Shown in pieces: positions 25,201-32,914 of a DNA stretch of 64,000 nt. Position 1 is the stretch's first letter; every line of letters begins with the position of its first letter. Below the pieces are notes generated by a model that searched no databases, was not told the DNA's origin, and saw only the letters and a program-made list of their open reading frames with translations. Source of the DNA: a virus; the IMG/VR virus record IMGVR_UViG_3300042261_000588, positions 1-64,000 of that record. One strand, written 5' to 3'. The translations under genes were made by a program, and so were the position numbers.

Positions 25201-28200
25201 AATCCTTCTGAAGAGGAAAAGACGGCTGAAGACAATCTAAGGTCAGCAAGAAACGAAAGGGAATATGTACAAAAACAATATGAGGCATCTGGTGGATTTG
25301 TGAGTGGGGCTCAAAAAAAAGAAGCTGAGCTTGCCGAGATAAAGGCTAAGAATGAGTATGATCGTCTTCGTGAAAGGCGGATGCTGAAGGTTAAAATTGG
25401 AGGAAGGCTTTTTCGAAGCCAGAGGGATACGAAAGAAAGCAAGTCTGCTCTTGATGAAAATAAGACAGATCTGGAGACAACATCGAGTGCTATAGAAGCA
25501 GCTCAAAAAACCGTTACTGATAATATGGGAGTGAATACAGCATTAATGGCAAAGGAACTTGATGAAGCTCGAAAGAATGCGTTGAATAGGTTGAAGGTTG
25601 CTAAAGATAATGAGCGTGATGCGGTTAAAGATGGAAAAGGTCTAAAGATTGATCCTGCAAAAAAAGAATTGGAAGCCGCTCAAGGTGAAGTGGATGAAAT
25701 TAATGAACAGATGGATGAATTGAGGAAAAGCTTGTCTGCTAAAATTAGTAGTATGGATAAAACTCTAACTCAGAAGGAAATTGCCAGGATGGTCAATATT
25801 ATGACGGACTCAGAAGTCTCATTGGAAGATATGAATGAGGAACTTCTCCGGCATGCTGATTTTTGGAGTAAATATGAAGATGGAGTAAAAAAGAATACTG
25901 AGGCTATGGGGCAATTAGATGTGTTAAAAGAGCAGAAGGATTTACTTCAGAAGGAAAGAGCTCAATTAGAAGCCGTTGTTTCTTCTGAGAATGGAATCAA
26001 TGCGGCGCAGGAGACGATAAATAATTCCGTTAAACGTATCAATGATTTGACCCGAGAAGAAATAGAGTTTCAGAATTCAAAACTAACCGTTCTTGATGAG
26101 GAGATGAGGAACGCTCAAAGAAATGCAGATCAGTATGGTCGGATTGCCAAGGAGGAAGGTTTAGTTGGGGATGGAATCAAGGCTCAAAGTGATGCTGTTA
26201 AAGCACAGGTGGCTCTGGTCAGGGAGGGGGTCTCACATTATGAGGAGTTGGCGAAATCATTCGAAGATGGAAGTAAGGCATTAGAGGCATCTCTGCCAGA
26301 TTTAGTGAGAACCCGTAAAAAAGCACAGGAAGAATTAAATGCGCTTCCTGCTAATGCGAGTCAAGAAGATAGGCTTTCAAAACAGGGTGCTCTGGATGTC
26401 GCCAGAGCACGAGAAAATGACGCTCGGTCTCAAATTTCGAATCAGAAAAGGTTGGCTATTGAGGCTAGACAGTCAGCACTAGAATTGGAGGAGTCGCTCG
26501 GTAAGGCAGGAGATGGGATTAAAAATGCTCTTGATTCGTTTAATGCATCTTTGACTGGAATTCGTTTGAAAAATTTTGAAGACTATGCTGCTGTATTGGC
26601 AAATACGGCGGAGTATTATGGAGATGTGTCAGAAGCGGCAACAAAGAGTTTTGAAATAGTCAAGGCCACAGCAGAGGAAAGATATGCATTAGAAAGGCAA
26701 GCAATATCTGAAGGTCTAGAAGCAGATAGAGAGAAAAATATCGAGAAATTGTCTAGATACATGGGGAGTGAAGACGTTGCTGGTAAATCAGAAGAAGAAA
26801 AACAGGCATTGAAGGAGAAAAAGAAGGCTGATTTAGAAGCAGCGACACTATCTAAGTATCAATTGGATTTAGCCACAGTAGAACTCAATCGAATGAAGGA
26901 AGTTGTTGAGGGTGCAAAGAGGTCTGCTGATCTTAGATCATCCGAGGTTGATATTCAACAGGGATTGGTTGATGATGCCGCTTCATTCGCTTCTGAATTC
27001 GGTGGATCGTTTGCATCAATCCATGCTCTGCAACAGATGAATGTAGGATTGGCTCAGCAACAACTTGATATTGCTAAGCAATTCAGAGATCGGGTTCAGG
27101 AGACATATGAAGCTGCTGCCGGTGATGCTGAAAGGCAGGCTGCGGCTGGAATGGCATTGATGAAGGCAAATGCCGACGTGGCAACCAAGACCCTATCGTT
27201 GCGTCGTAAAGAACTGGGTGTCCAGAAGGACATCATGGATCGGTTATTGGGAAGAGTCTTTGGTGAGTTGAATGCCAACTTCGGAGCAAGAAGAGGCATG
27301 GGCTCCGATGTGGGCATCATGGGTGTCAAGGCAACTCGCATGAAGTCGGCTGCTGGTATCTATGTCAATGACGTTCCGGGTGGTAAGCCTGGAACCATAG
27401 CTGAACGTCAGGCAAAGAGGATGACTGGTGGTTTCACAGGTGGTGTATGGGGAGAAGGAGTTGGCACAGGTGGACCTCTGGATGAGTTGGCTAAACAGGG
27501 TGGTCCGATGGCTGAGGTAGCCAAGGCTCTTAGCAAGGGTCCTACGAGAGAGCAACAGGATGTCTTGGCTAACGCCATGTCTGGCACAGAGGCTAATACG
27601 GCGGGCATCCTTGCCGCTGTTACTGGTAGACCCTTAGGAGGAACAGGGGGCGGTCGTGCTGCCACAGCAACAGGCGCCGGTGGAGCTGTCACAGCAACAG
27701 GGGGTCGTGCCGCCACAGCAGCAACAGGGGGTAGTGCTGTCAAAACAGGGGGTAGTGCTGCCACAGCAGCAACAGGGGGTAGTGCTGTCAAAACAGGGGG
27801 TAGTGCTGCCACAGCTAAGACGGTGAATAATCAGACTAGTGTGGCAAAAGGTTTGAATCAGGCTACTGGTAGTGCGGCATCTAAATTCAAAGGACTGTCA
27901 GGAAATTACAATATCAGTAAGATGGCAGGATTGAAGACGGGAATCAGGGAGATGGGAGGATTGAAGACGGGAATCAGGGAGATGGGAGGATTGAAGACGG
28001 GAATCAGGGAGATGAGAGGATGGAAGACGGGAGGCTTGGATACTGGTGGATTCCGTCTGCGTGGAACAAAGGCGTCTAGCTTGGTTCCCCTTCGAACACG
28101 CAAGGCTACTGGTGGTATCCAGACACAAGGCGGTGGGTCGAAGGGAAGAAGTGTGTCGAGTGTCGGTTTGTCAACTTCGTCGAGGAATTCGGAACTGGCA

Positions 28201-28437
28201 AATAATGCAGCTAGAGCAGCCGTGGTCCCACAGTCCGTCGAACGAGCTATGAGTGTGGCTGGCGCAGGGACTGCGCCAAAAGAAGGGTCTGGATCAGGCG
28301 GGATGGAGATCAAGGGAGAGATGCTGGTCAAGTTCGACAATAAGGCATTTCGTGAAGTCATGGCACCTGTCGTTGTGAGGATTATGGGAGAGCCCGATGG
28401 CTCTAGAGTAATTCGTAGCACTGTATATGGGAATTGA
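22222..28437 (+). CDS. Tape-measure protein, 2071 aa
   Basis: The longest protein in the window, with long coiled-coil helices rich in Ala/Glu/Lys, hydrophobic segments at about residues 565-595 and 665-740 (Gly/Ala-rich, for example AASIGKSAASIAGFAATGFMIGAAFGG), and low-complexity repeats near the C-terminus. At about 0.15 nm per residue it predicts a tail near 310 nm. Repeats encode GGSAVKT/GGSAATAAT (27727-27822) and three copies of LKTGIREMGG (27931-28020). AGGAGG precedes the start. Location after chaperone-like genes and before hub genes confirms the call. No lysozyme or peptidase motif was noticed. Confidence 0.9.
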   Translation: MPFNTEDLADKFGSSAEDIRKNLDGLIEKAEDADKAFESLTKRQEYAVKIQDKFATAMTASSKSMLSFGRSGNTAVRGLKAVGAISKTVASSLGSIGVGAGAAAGGFKALSSEASSFTSDLSRTEKSVAGFISSIGGLEKKLKGIKSASIPVEMVVGSLSALDDIEKRLKALSKNVKVKISTVSAGAASQPSPSVAPASAGVTQKAAKAAKAAADKQQALQQQRYALERELEKKSSYSNPGSDEIQTAKKKNQEIGKAAESAKYRQVSEFVKGMDDAAEAAFLLDKKIMGLDKAVEKLISNNQELGQEVVLAMDKAGEAVEELYSPLNQLREKGEMTVKSFKDLFKKDIAGGAVKELEDFAGGAGKSATGMTAAGLAVAYLTTKVGDLARKFADAAVGLAKYKTETAALERTIIGISKGGLDQMRKQLDLTRAEAAGFFEVVKKGANELGMTQDKIMEVAKALSDTFGGTQTERLKQYIDLLESIPTIESDLKVTANMDDQAAAIFALAEAGKMEVVMDLQGAGLLGGQKEKKPGADMANAAAKTARVTEEINDFLLNKLFPTFGQYLSEIVSGLTQVVAVAAATFSAFTALAFLTRAATVSNVTTRWEATKVLVTAIAASGGLGGGGKLPRLPGGGGFWKNMFGPLVKMSKPLLKLAKGLSVVSIATLAAEYGFGKLEDQLNKTGNSFGAAGASIGKSAASIAGFAATGFMIGAAFGGVLAPIGAVAGALIGLALEFDNLSESVPTLIERFTKGPRTPWGEAIARDTNENISAHQQSNKKLMKSGLELQRTFKKIEAAANSDKNKFYEMQKELAGLKIGNLKDIGGTAEGFNSAVQGMRDATRKQYEMQLVDFKKQRDEIMSNGKLDADARAAALQRLNKYELTATKNLVDGLNQAVEALFNTPGIIQAGLKKEMAGKMLDFADMGGMSGEEMKKLQKEQEKERRNQSKGVIEAATSSVVDIAAMFEVLKEKKKQAEDDISRTVEAAKGLRNNPSEEEKTAEDNLRSARNEREYVQKQYEASGGFVSGAQKKEAELAEIKAKNEYDRLRERRMLKVKIGGRLFRSQRDTKESKSALDENKTDLETTSSAIEAAQKTVTDNMGVNTALMAKELDEARKNALNRLKVAKDNERDAVKDGKGLKIDPAKKELEAAQGEVDEINEQMDELRKSLSAKISSMDKTLTQKEIARMVNIMTDSEVSLEDMNEELLRHADFWSKYEDGVKKNTEAMGQLDVLKEQKDLLQKERAQLEAVVSSENGINAAQETINNSVKRINDLTREEIEFQNSKLTVLDEEMRNAQRNADQYGRIAKEEGLVGDGIKAQSDAVKAQVALVREGVSHYEELAKSFEDGSKALEASLPDLVRTRKKAQEELNALPANASQEDRLSKQGALDVARARENDARSQISNQKRLAIEARQSALELEESLGKAGDGIKNALDSFNASLTGIRLKNFEDYAAVLANTAEYYGDVSEAATKSFEIVKATAEERYALERQAISEGLEADREKNIEKLSRYMGSEDVAGKSEEEKQALKEKKKADLEAATLSKYQLDLATVELNRMKEVVEGAKRSADLRSSEVDIQQGLVDDAASFASEFGGSFASIHALQQMNVGLAQQQLDIAKQFRDRVQETYEAAAGDAERQAAAGMALMKANADVATKTLSLRRKELGVQKDIMDRLLGRVFGELNANFGARRGMGSDVGIMGVKATRMKSAAGIYVNDVPGGKPGTIAERQAKRMTGGFTGGVWGEGVGTGGPLDELAKQGGPMAEVAKALSKGPTREQQDVLANAMSGTEANTAGILAAVTGRPLGGTGGGRAATATGAGGAVTATGGRAATAATGGSAVKTGGSAATAATGGSAVKTGGSAATAKTVNNQTSVAKGLNQATGSAASKFKGLSGNYNISKMAGLKTGIREMGGLKTGIREMGGLKTGIREMRGWKTGGLDTGGFRLRGTKASSLVPLRTRKATGGIQTQGGGSKGRSVSSVGLSTSSRNSELANNAARAAVVPQSVERAMSVAGAGTAPKEGSGSGGMEIKGEMLVKFDNKAFREVMAPVVVRIMGEPDGSRVIRSTVYGN
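27727..27822 (+). repeat. 48-bp tandem coding repeat in the tape-measure gene
   Basis: Two near-identical 48-bp units encode GSAVKTGGSAATAATG. Related shorter units extend upstream to about 27650. Consistent with a Gly/Ala/Thr linker expanding by slippage. Confidence 0.7.
27931..28020 (+). repeat. Three 30-bp tandem repeats in the tape-measure gene
   Basis: Units 27931-27960 and 27961-27990 are identical; 27991-28020 differs by one base (GATGAGAGGA instead of GATGGGAGGA). Each encodes LKTGIREMGG (last unit MRG). Recent tandem duplication. Confidence 0.9.
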
Positions 28438-28440
28438 TAA

Positions 28441-30936
28441 ATGAGTAATCCAGTAGTTACATTTACAAATTCAATTAATGAGCCTTCTGACCCATCTACC
28501 GTCCGAAAGACGTATACGATGAAGTCGTTCGATAGTATCGATTTCTTCTTGTATAACGAAAATCAAAGTTCGGATAATTTTGATCCATCTGATATGGGGC
28601 AAGAATTTTATATATGGAGTCGTGTGGAAGATGAAATCGCTAAGCCAGCTTTCGTTACAACAGACAGTTGGAAAAGTATGAAGGCAGCACCTTCTGGGCT
28701 TATTACTCCAAATAATTCTGCTATGCCCAAACTCATAGGACCATCAACACTTTTAGTGGATAACGGGGTGAAATCCCCAAAGGGTGTGTTTGAGGCAATG
28801 ACGTGGAATGATGTTACGTCTGCATGGTATGATGGATTGAATTGGGTTCTGGACAAACTTAATTCGACTGTAATTGGAGCCGCATCTACGGAATGGTATA
28901 AGTATGGTCAAGTCGGATCACACTTTGGCTCTCAATATGTATTTATCAAGGCCAAGGATGATAGTCGTGGCGATAATACGATGGAGTTGTCATTAAAGTC
29001 TCCTGATAATCCAGTTACGGGAGATTGGGATAGCTCTCAGTTGGTGGTTGGTGGGGCATTTTCACTGATGTTGAATATTCTTGGAACTACTCCTGGAAAG
29101 GCACAGTCAAATGGAACAGATGGTATCAACCAGAATCAATGGAGTTTGGTTATCACATTTGGTCAAGTAACAATGACGATCACCAATGCAAGCACTATGA
29201 ATGTTCATATTGCAGGAGATGGGGATGGGAATGATACCTTAGTCAATCTGGCCGAAGGAGCGGCAAAGGAAGGTCCTCCTCAAATGGCTCACATTACGGA
29301 CAAGCCTCCTCTTCTCATCAATGTGTATCCGTGCTGGAACGGGATCATTGTCTCAAGTGGACAGCAGGATAGCCCTAATACGGTAAGATCGGCTGGAACA
29401 TTTTGTCGTAAGATCAAGTCTGCATCGATTCAAGTATCTCCTTATTCGACATGGTTCGACCCAACAAGTCCGAAGGATGTGGAAGTCAAGACGGATGGTG
29501 GAGCTACCGTTGTTGATTTTGGAACAACAATGAACGTTGTTGCCAAGAATTGTAGGTTCGAGATCGCATACTTACCGAGATTCTTTATCAAGTCTATGGC
29601 GTTAGATGGTTGGTTGTTACTTGGAACGGATACAACAGAGATTACATACGACTATCATGTTTATACGATTTATACGAAGAACGATGATAGTGATTGGGCT
29701 ATTGCACTTCCATCCCCTGTCAACTCTGGACATGCTGGAACGTTGGACGATATGTCGTATTTCTATATTCCATGGACGATGTCAACAGATTCTCAAACTC
29801 ATAAGCGTTATTCTGGAGAGTTGTTTGCATATATTCTTGAATCAAAAGAAACTAGGTCATATAGCATCAAGAATGGCAATGGCCATTTCGATATAACTTG
29901 GACTGGAGGTAGTCCTGGTGAGTCAGGAGCAACTGATTGGAAGAAGTTCATCAAGAGTGTTACGGTAACTATAGACAAGGATGGATCAAACGGGTCTATG
30001 GTTGTTGACAAGTATGGAGTTGCCGGACAGGAAGCTATTGCCAATCAGAGTATTGGGGCAGTCGTCCTGGAGGTTAATGGAGGAGTTGGTACGGTTGGTG
30101 GTAAGATTTTCTATGGATTGGGAATGGGAATCGCCAACTCCGAGTTATCCGGAGATTCGACATGGACAGTTCCTTTGATTGGACTAGAGAAGAAGCTTGA
30201 CGATATTGCGCTCATCAACGCTCCATTTATGGATGGCGAAACTCTTTCAACGGCAGTGGATTATCTTTGTCGTTATGCAGGCATCACATATAATATGGGA
30301 TCAGCAGATTCGGGAGTTGCTCTTTCAGCAACAGAAGAGGTCAATTCTGCACGGTTTGATTGGAAGTCTGGAACAACCGTTAAGACGGCTCTTGATGATG
30401 TTGTTGATGATGTGAAACATACCTATGTTGTCAGGGACGGCAAAATTTTCTTTTATGAGTTGGGGTTAGATGGTCTTCCGGTCTCATTGGGTCCAGATAG
30501 GTCTATTGGATACGATATGACGAATATGATGATGACCGACAAGACCCCAGACTTCGACAATCTAAGAAACTTTGTCGTGGCGATGGCTCTCCAGAATGTG
30601 CCTGAAGGTCAGGGAACGCAGACTAAAGCATCGACTTTTCCGATAATTGAGTCGAGGACTAAGCGTACAACCCCTGATATTCCTTGGGCGAAGTGTCTCG
30701 TAAAAGGATATCCTGGGGTATTGACTACTGATCAGTTATCTGCTATTGCTGACAACTTGGATAAGATCAGTTCCTCTTATGACTTAACAGGAAGGTTGTC
30801 AATTCCTGGCAATGCAGACATTAAGCCATTCGATAAATGGGGAACAGACTACATCATCAAGTCTGTGACTCATAATGTTGATTTAGAAGCAAAAACATGG
30901 ACGACGGATTTAGAATTCATGAGAAGGGGTGTATAA
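28441..30936 (+). CDS. Tail-tip / hub-like protein, 831 aa
   Basis: Follows the tape measure by 3 nt. The C-terminal part (about 590-820) looks like a tail-hub domain: segments VDYLCRYAGITYNMG, LDDVVDDVKHTYVVRDGKIFFYELG and WGTDYIIKSVTHNVDLEAKTW resemble GpD/gp27-like hub proteins. The N-terminal part is beta-rich. Probably nucleates tail assembly and forms the baseplate centre. Family-level inference only. Confidence 0.6.
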   Translation: MSNPVVTFTNSINEPSDPSTVRKTYTMKSFDSIDFFLYNENQSSDNFDPSDMGQEFYIWSRVEDEIAKPAFVTTDSWKSMKAAPSGLITPNNSAMPKLIGPSTLLVDNGVKSPKGVFEAMTWNDVTSAWYDGLNWVLDKLNSTVIGAASTEWYKYGQVGSHFGSQYVFIKAKDDSRGDNTMELSLKSPDNPVTGDWDSSQLVVGGAFSLMLNILGTTPGKAQSNGTDGINQNQWSLVITFGQVTMTITNASTMNVHIAGDGDGNDTLVNLAEGAAKEGPPQMAHITDKPPLLINVYPCWNGIIVSSGQQDSPNTVRSAGTFCRKIKSASIQVSPYSTWFDPTSPKDVEVKTDGGATVVDFGTTMNVVAKNCRFEIAYLPRFFIKSMALDGWLLLGTDTTEITYDYHVYTIYTKNDDSDWAIALPSPVNSGHAGTLDDMSYFYIPWTMSTDSQTHKRYSGELFAYILESKETRSYSIKNGNGHFDITWTGGSPGESGATDWKKFIKSVTVTIDKDGSNGSMVVDKYGVAGQEAIANQSIGAVVLEVNGGVGTVGGKIFYGLGMGIANSELSGDSTWTVPLIGLEKKLDDIALINAPFMDGETLSTAVDYLCRYAGITYNMGSADSGVALSATEEVNSARFDWKSGTTVKTALDDVVDDVKHTYVVRDGKIFFYELGLDGLPVSLGPDRSIGYDMTNMMMTDKTPDFDNLRNFVVAMALQNVPEGQGTQTKASTFPIIESRTKRTTPDIPWAKCLVKGYPGVLTTDQLSAIADNLDKISSSYDLTGRLSIPGNADIKPFDKWGTDYIIKSVTHNVDLEAKTWTTDLEFMRRGV

Positions 30937-31139
30937 TGAAGAAGTCACTTCAGTGGTTCACTCGAAATTCTCAACAAGTAGTTATGGCAAAGGTTTCTTC
31001 TATTCCTACTATAGCAAGGACTGGACCGTCGAATAGAAATTCTTCTGTCGATGTCGTGACGAAGAAGCCGGGAGAAAATATATTCATTGTTGGTGAGTCT
31101 GAGGTTGGTGGAGAAGATCGTGTTGGAGGGAATCAATGA
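30936..31139 (+). CDS. Small basic protein, 67 aa
   Basis: Start overlaps the previous stop (TAATG) with GAGAAGGGG upstream. N-terminus MKKSLQWFTRNSQQVVMAKV is basic and aromatic; the rest is Ser/Pro/Gly-rich. Its stop overlaps the next start (ATGA). Likely a minor tail component by position; otherwise unknown. Confidence 0.6.
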   Translation: MKKSLQWFTRNSQQVVMAKVSSIPTIARTGPSNRNSSVDVVTKKPGENIFIVGESEVGGEDRVGGNQ

Positions 31140-32035
31140 ATAAGAATCAGTATAAGCAACGAACGAAGCAATTTGGTATTCCAGTGCCGGGATGGAAAGA
31201 TGGCATCTGGCCAGAATTGGAGCTTCTGAAGTGGCAGATGGTCGAAAATATGCTCATGGCAGCGATGCGTGGTAATGTCAATGCCGTATTTAGGGAAGGC
31301 AATATCCAGATCAAGAAGGATAGTGATGGAACGTATTCCGTGTTGCTTACATCGACTGGCAATGAGCCGTCTGTTCAGGGAACGGTTGGAGGAGCTTACT
31401 TCGATCCGAGTCGGTCTATAATCTGGTCTGGATTAGAGGCTGGGAGTTCATACTATTTGTATGTCAAGGGTTCAGAGAATACATTTCAAGATGAAACGGC
31501 TGTCGTTCCTGTTTCATCCACAACTCGAATAACTATGAAATATGTGACATTGATAGCAAAAGCAGATTTGACTGGTGATAAGTATGAGATTGATAGGAAC
31601 CCTCCAGGAAAGCTGAATGCTCGTGATCTGGCACAACATGTCTTGGATTTCGATAATCCACATGGCGATAAATTGACTCAAGATGAGATTCTCGTCCGGA
31701 ATCATCTGGCAATCGGTGACGAGAATGATGCAGATATAGATATTGATGTGAATGGTAAGGAGTATCATTTCTCGGCATCCAGATTGGTTTCAGTTCTATC
31801 TACTAGATCAGAAGTGGTAGATTTCGCTTCTGGCGGACTGGCTGGAACGGTGATTTCTATTACTGGAAAAGTTTTGTTTGCAAATACTGTCAGAACTGGC
31901 AATGGAGGGACTGTAGGTGAGGTGTCTATTGGGTTTTACGGGATAGACCAGACAGTAGAATCTCCAAACCAAATCGTCGTCAGGAATGAAGGCGATATTG
32001 GAATTTCGATGAGAGCAATAATAATTTGTGAGTGA
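31136..32035 (+). CDS. Baseplate / fibre-attachment protein, 299 aa
   Basis: The middle contains LAQHVLDFDNPHGDKLTQDEI, a DFDNPHxxT/L motif commonly seen in phage baseplate and fibre-associated proteins, and the C-terminal third is beta-rich. Coupled to neighbours by ATGA overlap upstream. Tentative functional label from context. Confidence 0.55.
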   Translation: MNKNQYKQRTKQFGIPVPGWKDGIWPELELLKWQMVENMLMAAMRGNVNAVFREGNIQIKKDSDGTYSVLLTSTGNEPSVQGTVGGAYFDPSRSIIWSGLEAGSSYYLYVKGSENTFQDETAVVPVSSTTRITMKYVTLIAKADLTGDKYEIDRNPPGKLNARDLAQHVLDFDNPHGDKLTQDEILVRNHLAIGDENDADIDIDVNGKEYHFSASRLVSVLSTRSEVVDFASGGLAGTVISITGKVLFANTVRTGNGGTVGEVSIGFYGIDQTVESPNQIVVRNEGDIGISMRAIIICE

Positions 32036-32037
32036 TT

Positions 32038-32913
32038 ATGTCTACATGGACAAAAGAAAAGAAAGAGTTGTTCTATCATATCGCTCGACAGGCGGAGATA
32101 GTAGTCGTCAAGGATAAAGATGTTGTTGCATTTGTATCCGAAGCTATTGGATTGACAGGCACTCAGGGTACGCAAGGACTCGAAATTTATAGAGGGAATC
32201 CGGATGAGACTGGGTCGCAGGGATATCTGATGTGGTCTGAAGACGATCCAGCGCCTATTTTACCTTCTGAGAGAGTGCTTTTGTGGGCTCGAATATCGGG
32301 TTCTGATTTGGTCTCCGGATTTAGATGGGTACCGTATACTATTTCATCTGACCCTGATGAAACAGCAGTTAAACCTCTTCGAGAGTGTTATTCCCCTCGG
32401 GTTACTTATGATAGAACTAGTAACATGCTGCACTTATGGTTCTGGACGAATGTGAGTTGGAATTATACCGGAACGGAATATAATGAGGCAAATATTGTTC
32501 CAATTGGATATAAGGATTATAATGGTCTAATCAATACGGCTGAAGATAAGATGACGTGTAAGAGAGTCTTGTGTTATGCAGTAGGCCAATTTGGACATTA
32601 CTGGATCAATGGAGGATTGTTGGAAGGCTATCAAGGAGCCTTGGGACTTCAGGGCGTTCAGCAAGCGCAATATGACATGATTCCCGTTTTCACTAGGCCG
32701 GTGATTATTACTAATTATCCTGTCACTGGATTGTCGGATGCTCCAGGATTAATAACGGATGGTTGGTATGATGCATTACAAGGGTTTCAAGGTGTGCAAG
32801 CGGATAATATCTCGATCAACAAGAATACTACCGACAAGCTACAGATATATGGCTGGGAAACTGGCTTACCGTTAGCAGCCAAATCAATCGCTCAAATCCT
32901 AATGGGGTTATAG
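32038..32913 (+). CDS. Tail protein with GxQG segments, 291 aa
   Basis: ATG 32038 is chosen; GTG 32032 is also in frame and overlaps the upstream stop. The protein has scattered collagen-like GxQG units (GTQGTQGLEIYRG, ETGSQG, YQGALGLQGVQQ, LQGFQGVQ) within otherwise globular sequence. Such segments are common in long fibres and may stack as trimers. It ends 1 nt before the His-rich fibre start. Confidence 0.55.
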   Translation: MSTWTKEKKELFYHIARQAEIVVVKDKDVVAFVSEAIGLTGTQGTQGLEIYRGNPDETGSQGYLMWSEDDPAPILPSERVLLWARISGSDLVSGFRWVPYTISSDPDETAVKPLRECYSPRVTYDRTSNMLHLWFWTNVSWNYTGTEYNEANIVPIGYKDYNGLINTAEDKMTCKRVLCYAVGQFGHYWINGGLLEGYQGALGLQGVQQAQYDMIPVFTRPVIITNYPVTGLSDAPGLITDGWYDALQGFQGVQADNISINKNTTDKLQIYGWETGLPLAAKSIAQILMGL

Positions 32914-32914
32914 A

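Noticed and set aside
27931-28020. Possible CRISPR array (three 30-bp repeats)
   Set aside because: No spacers between units, and the repeats are in frame within the tape-measure protein.
27408-28421. Minus-strand repetitive ORFs in the tape-measure gene
   Set aside because: Shadows of the coding repeats on the + strand.
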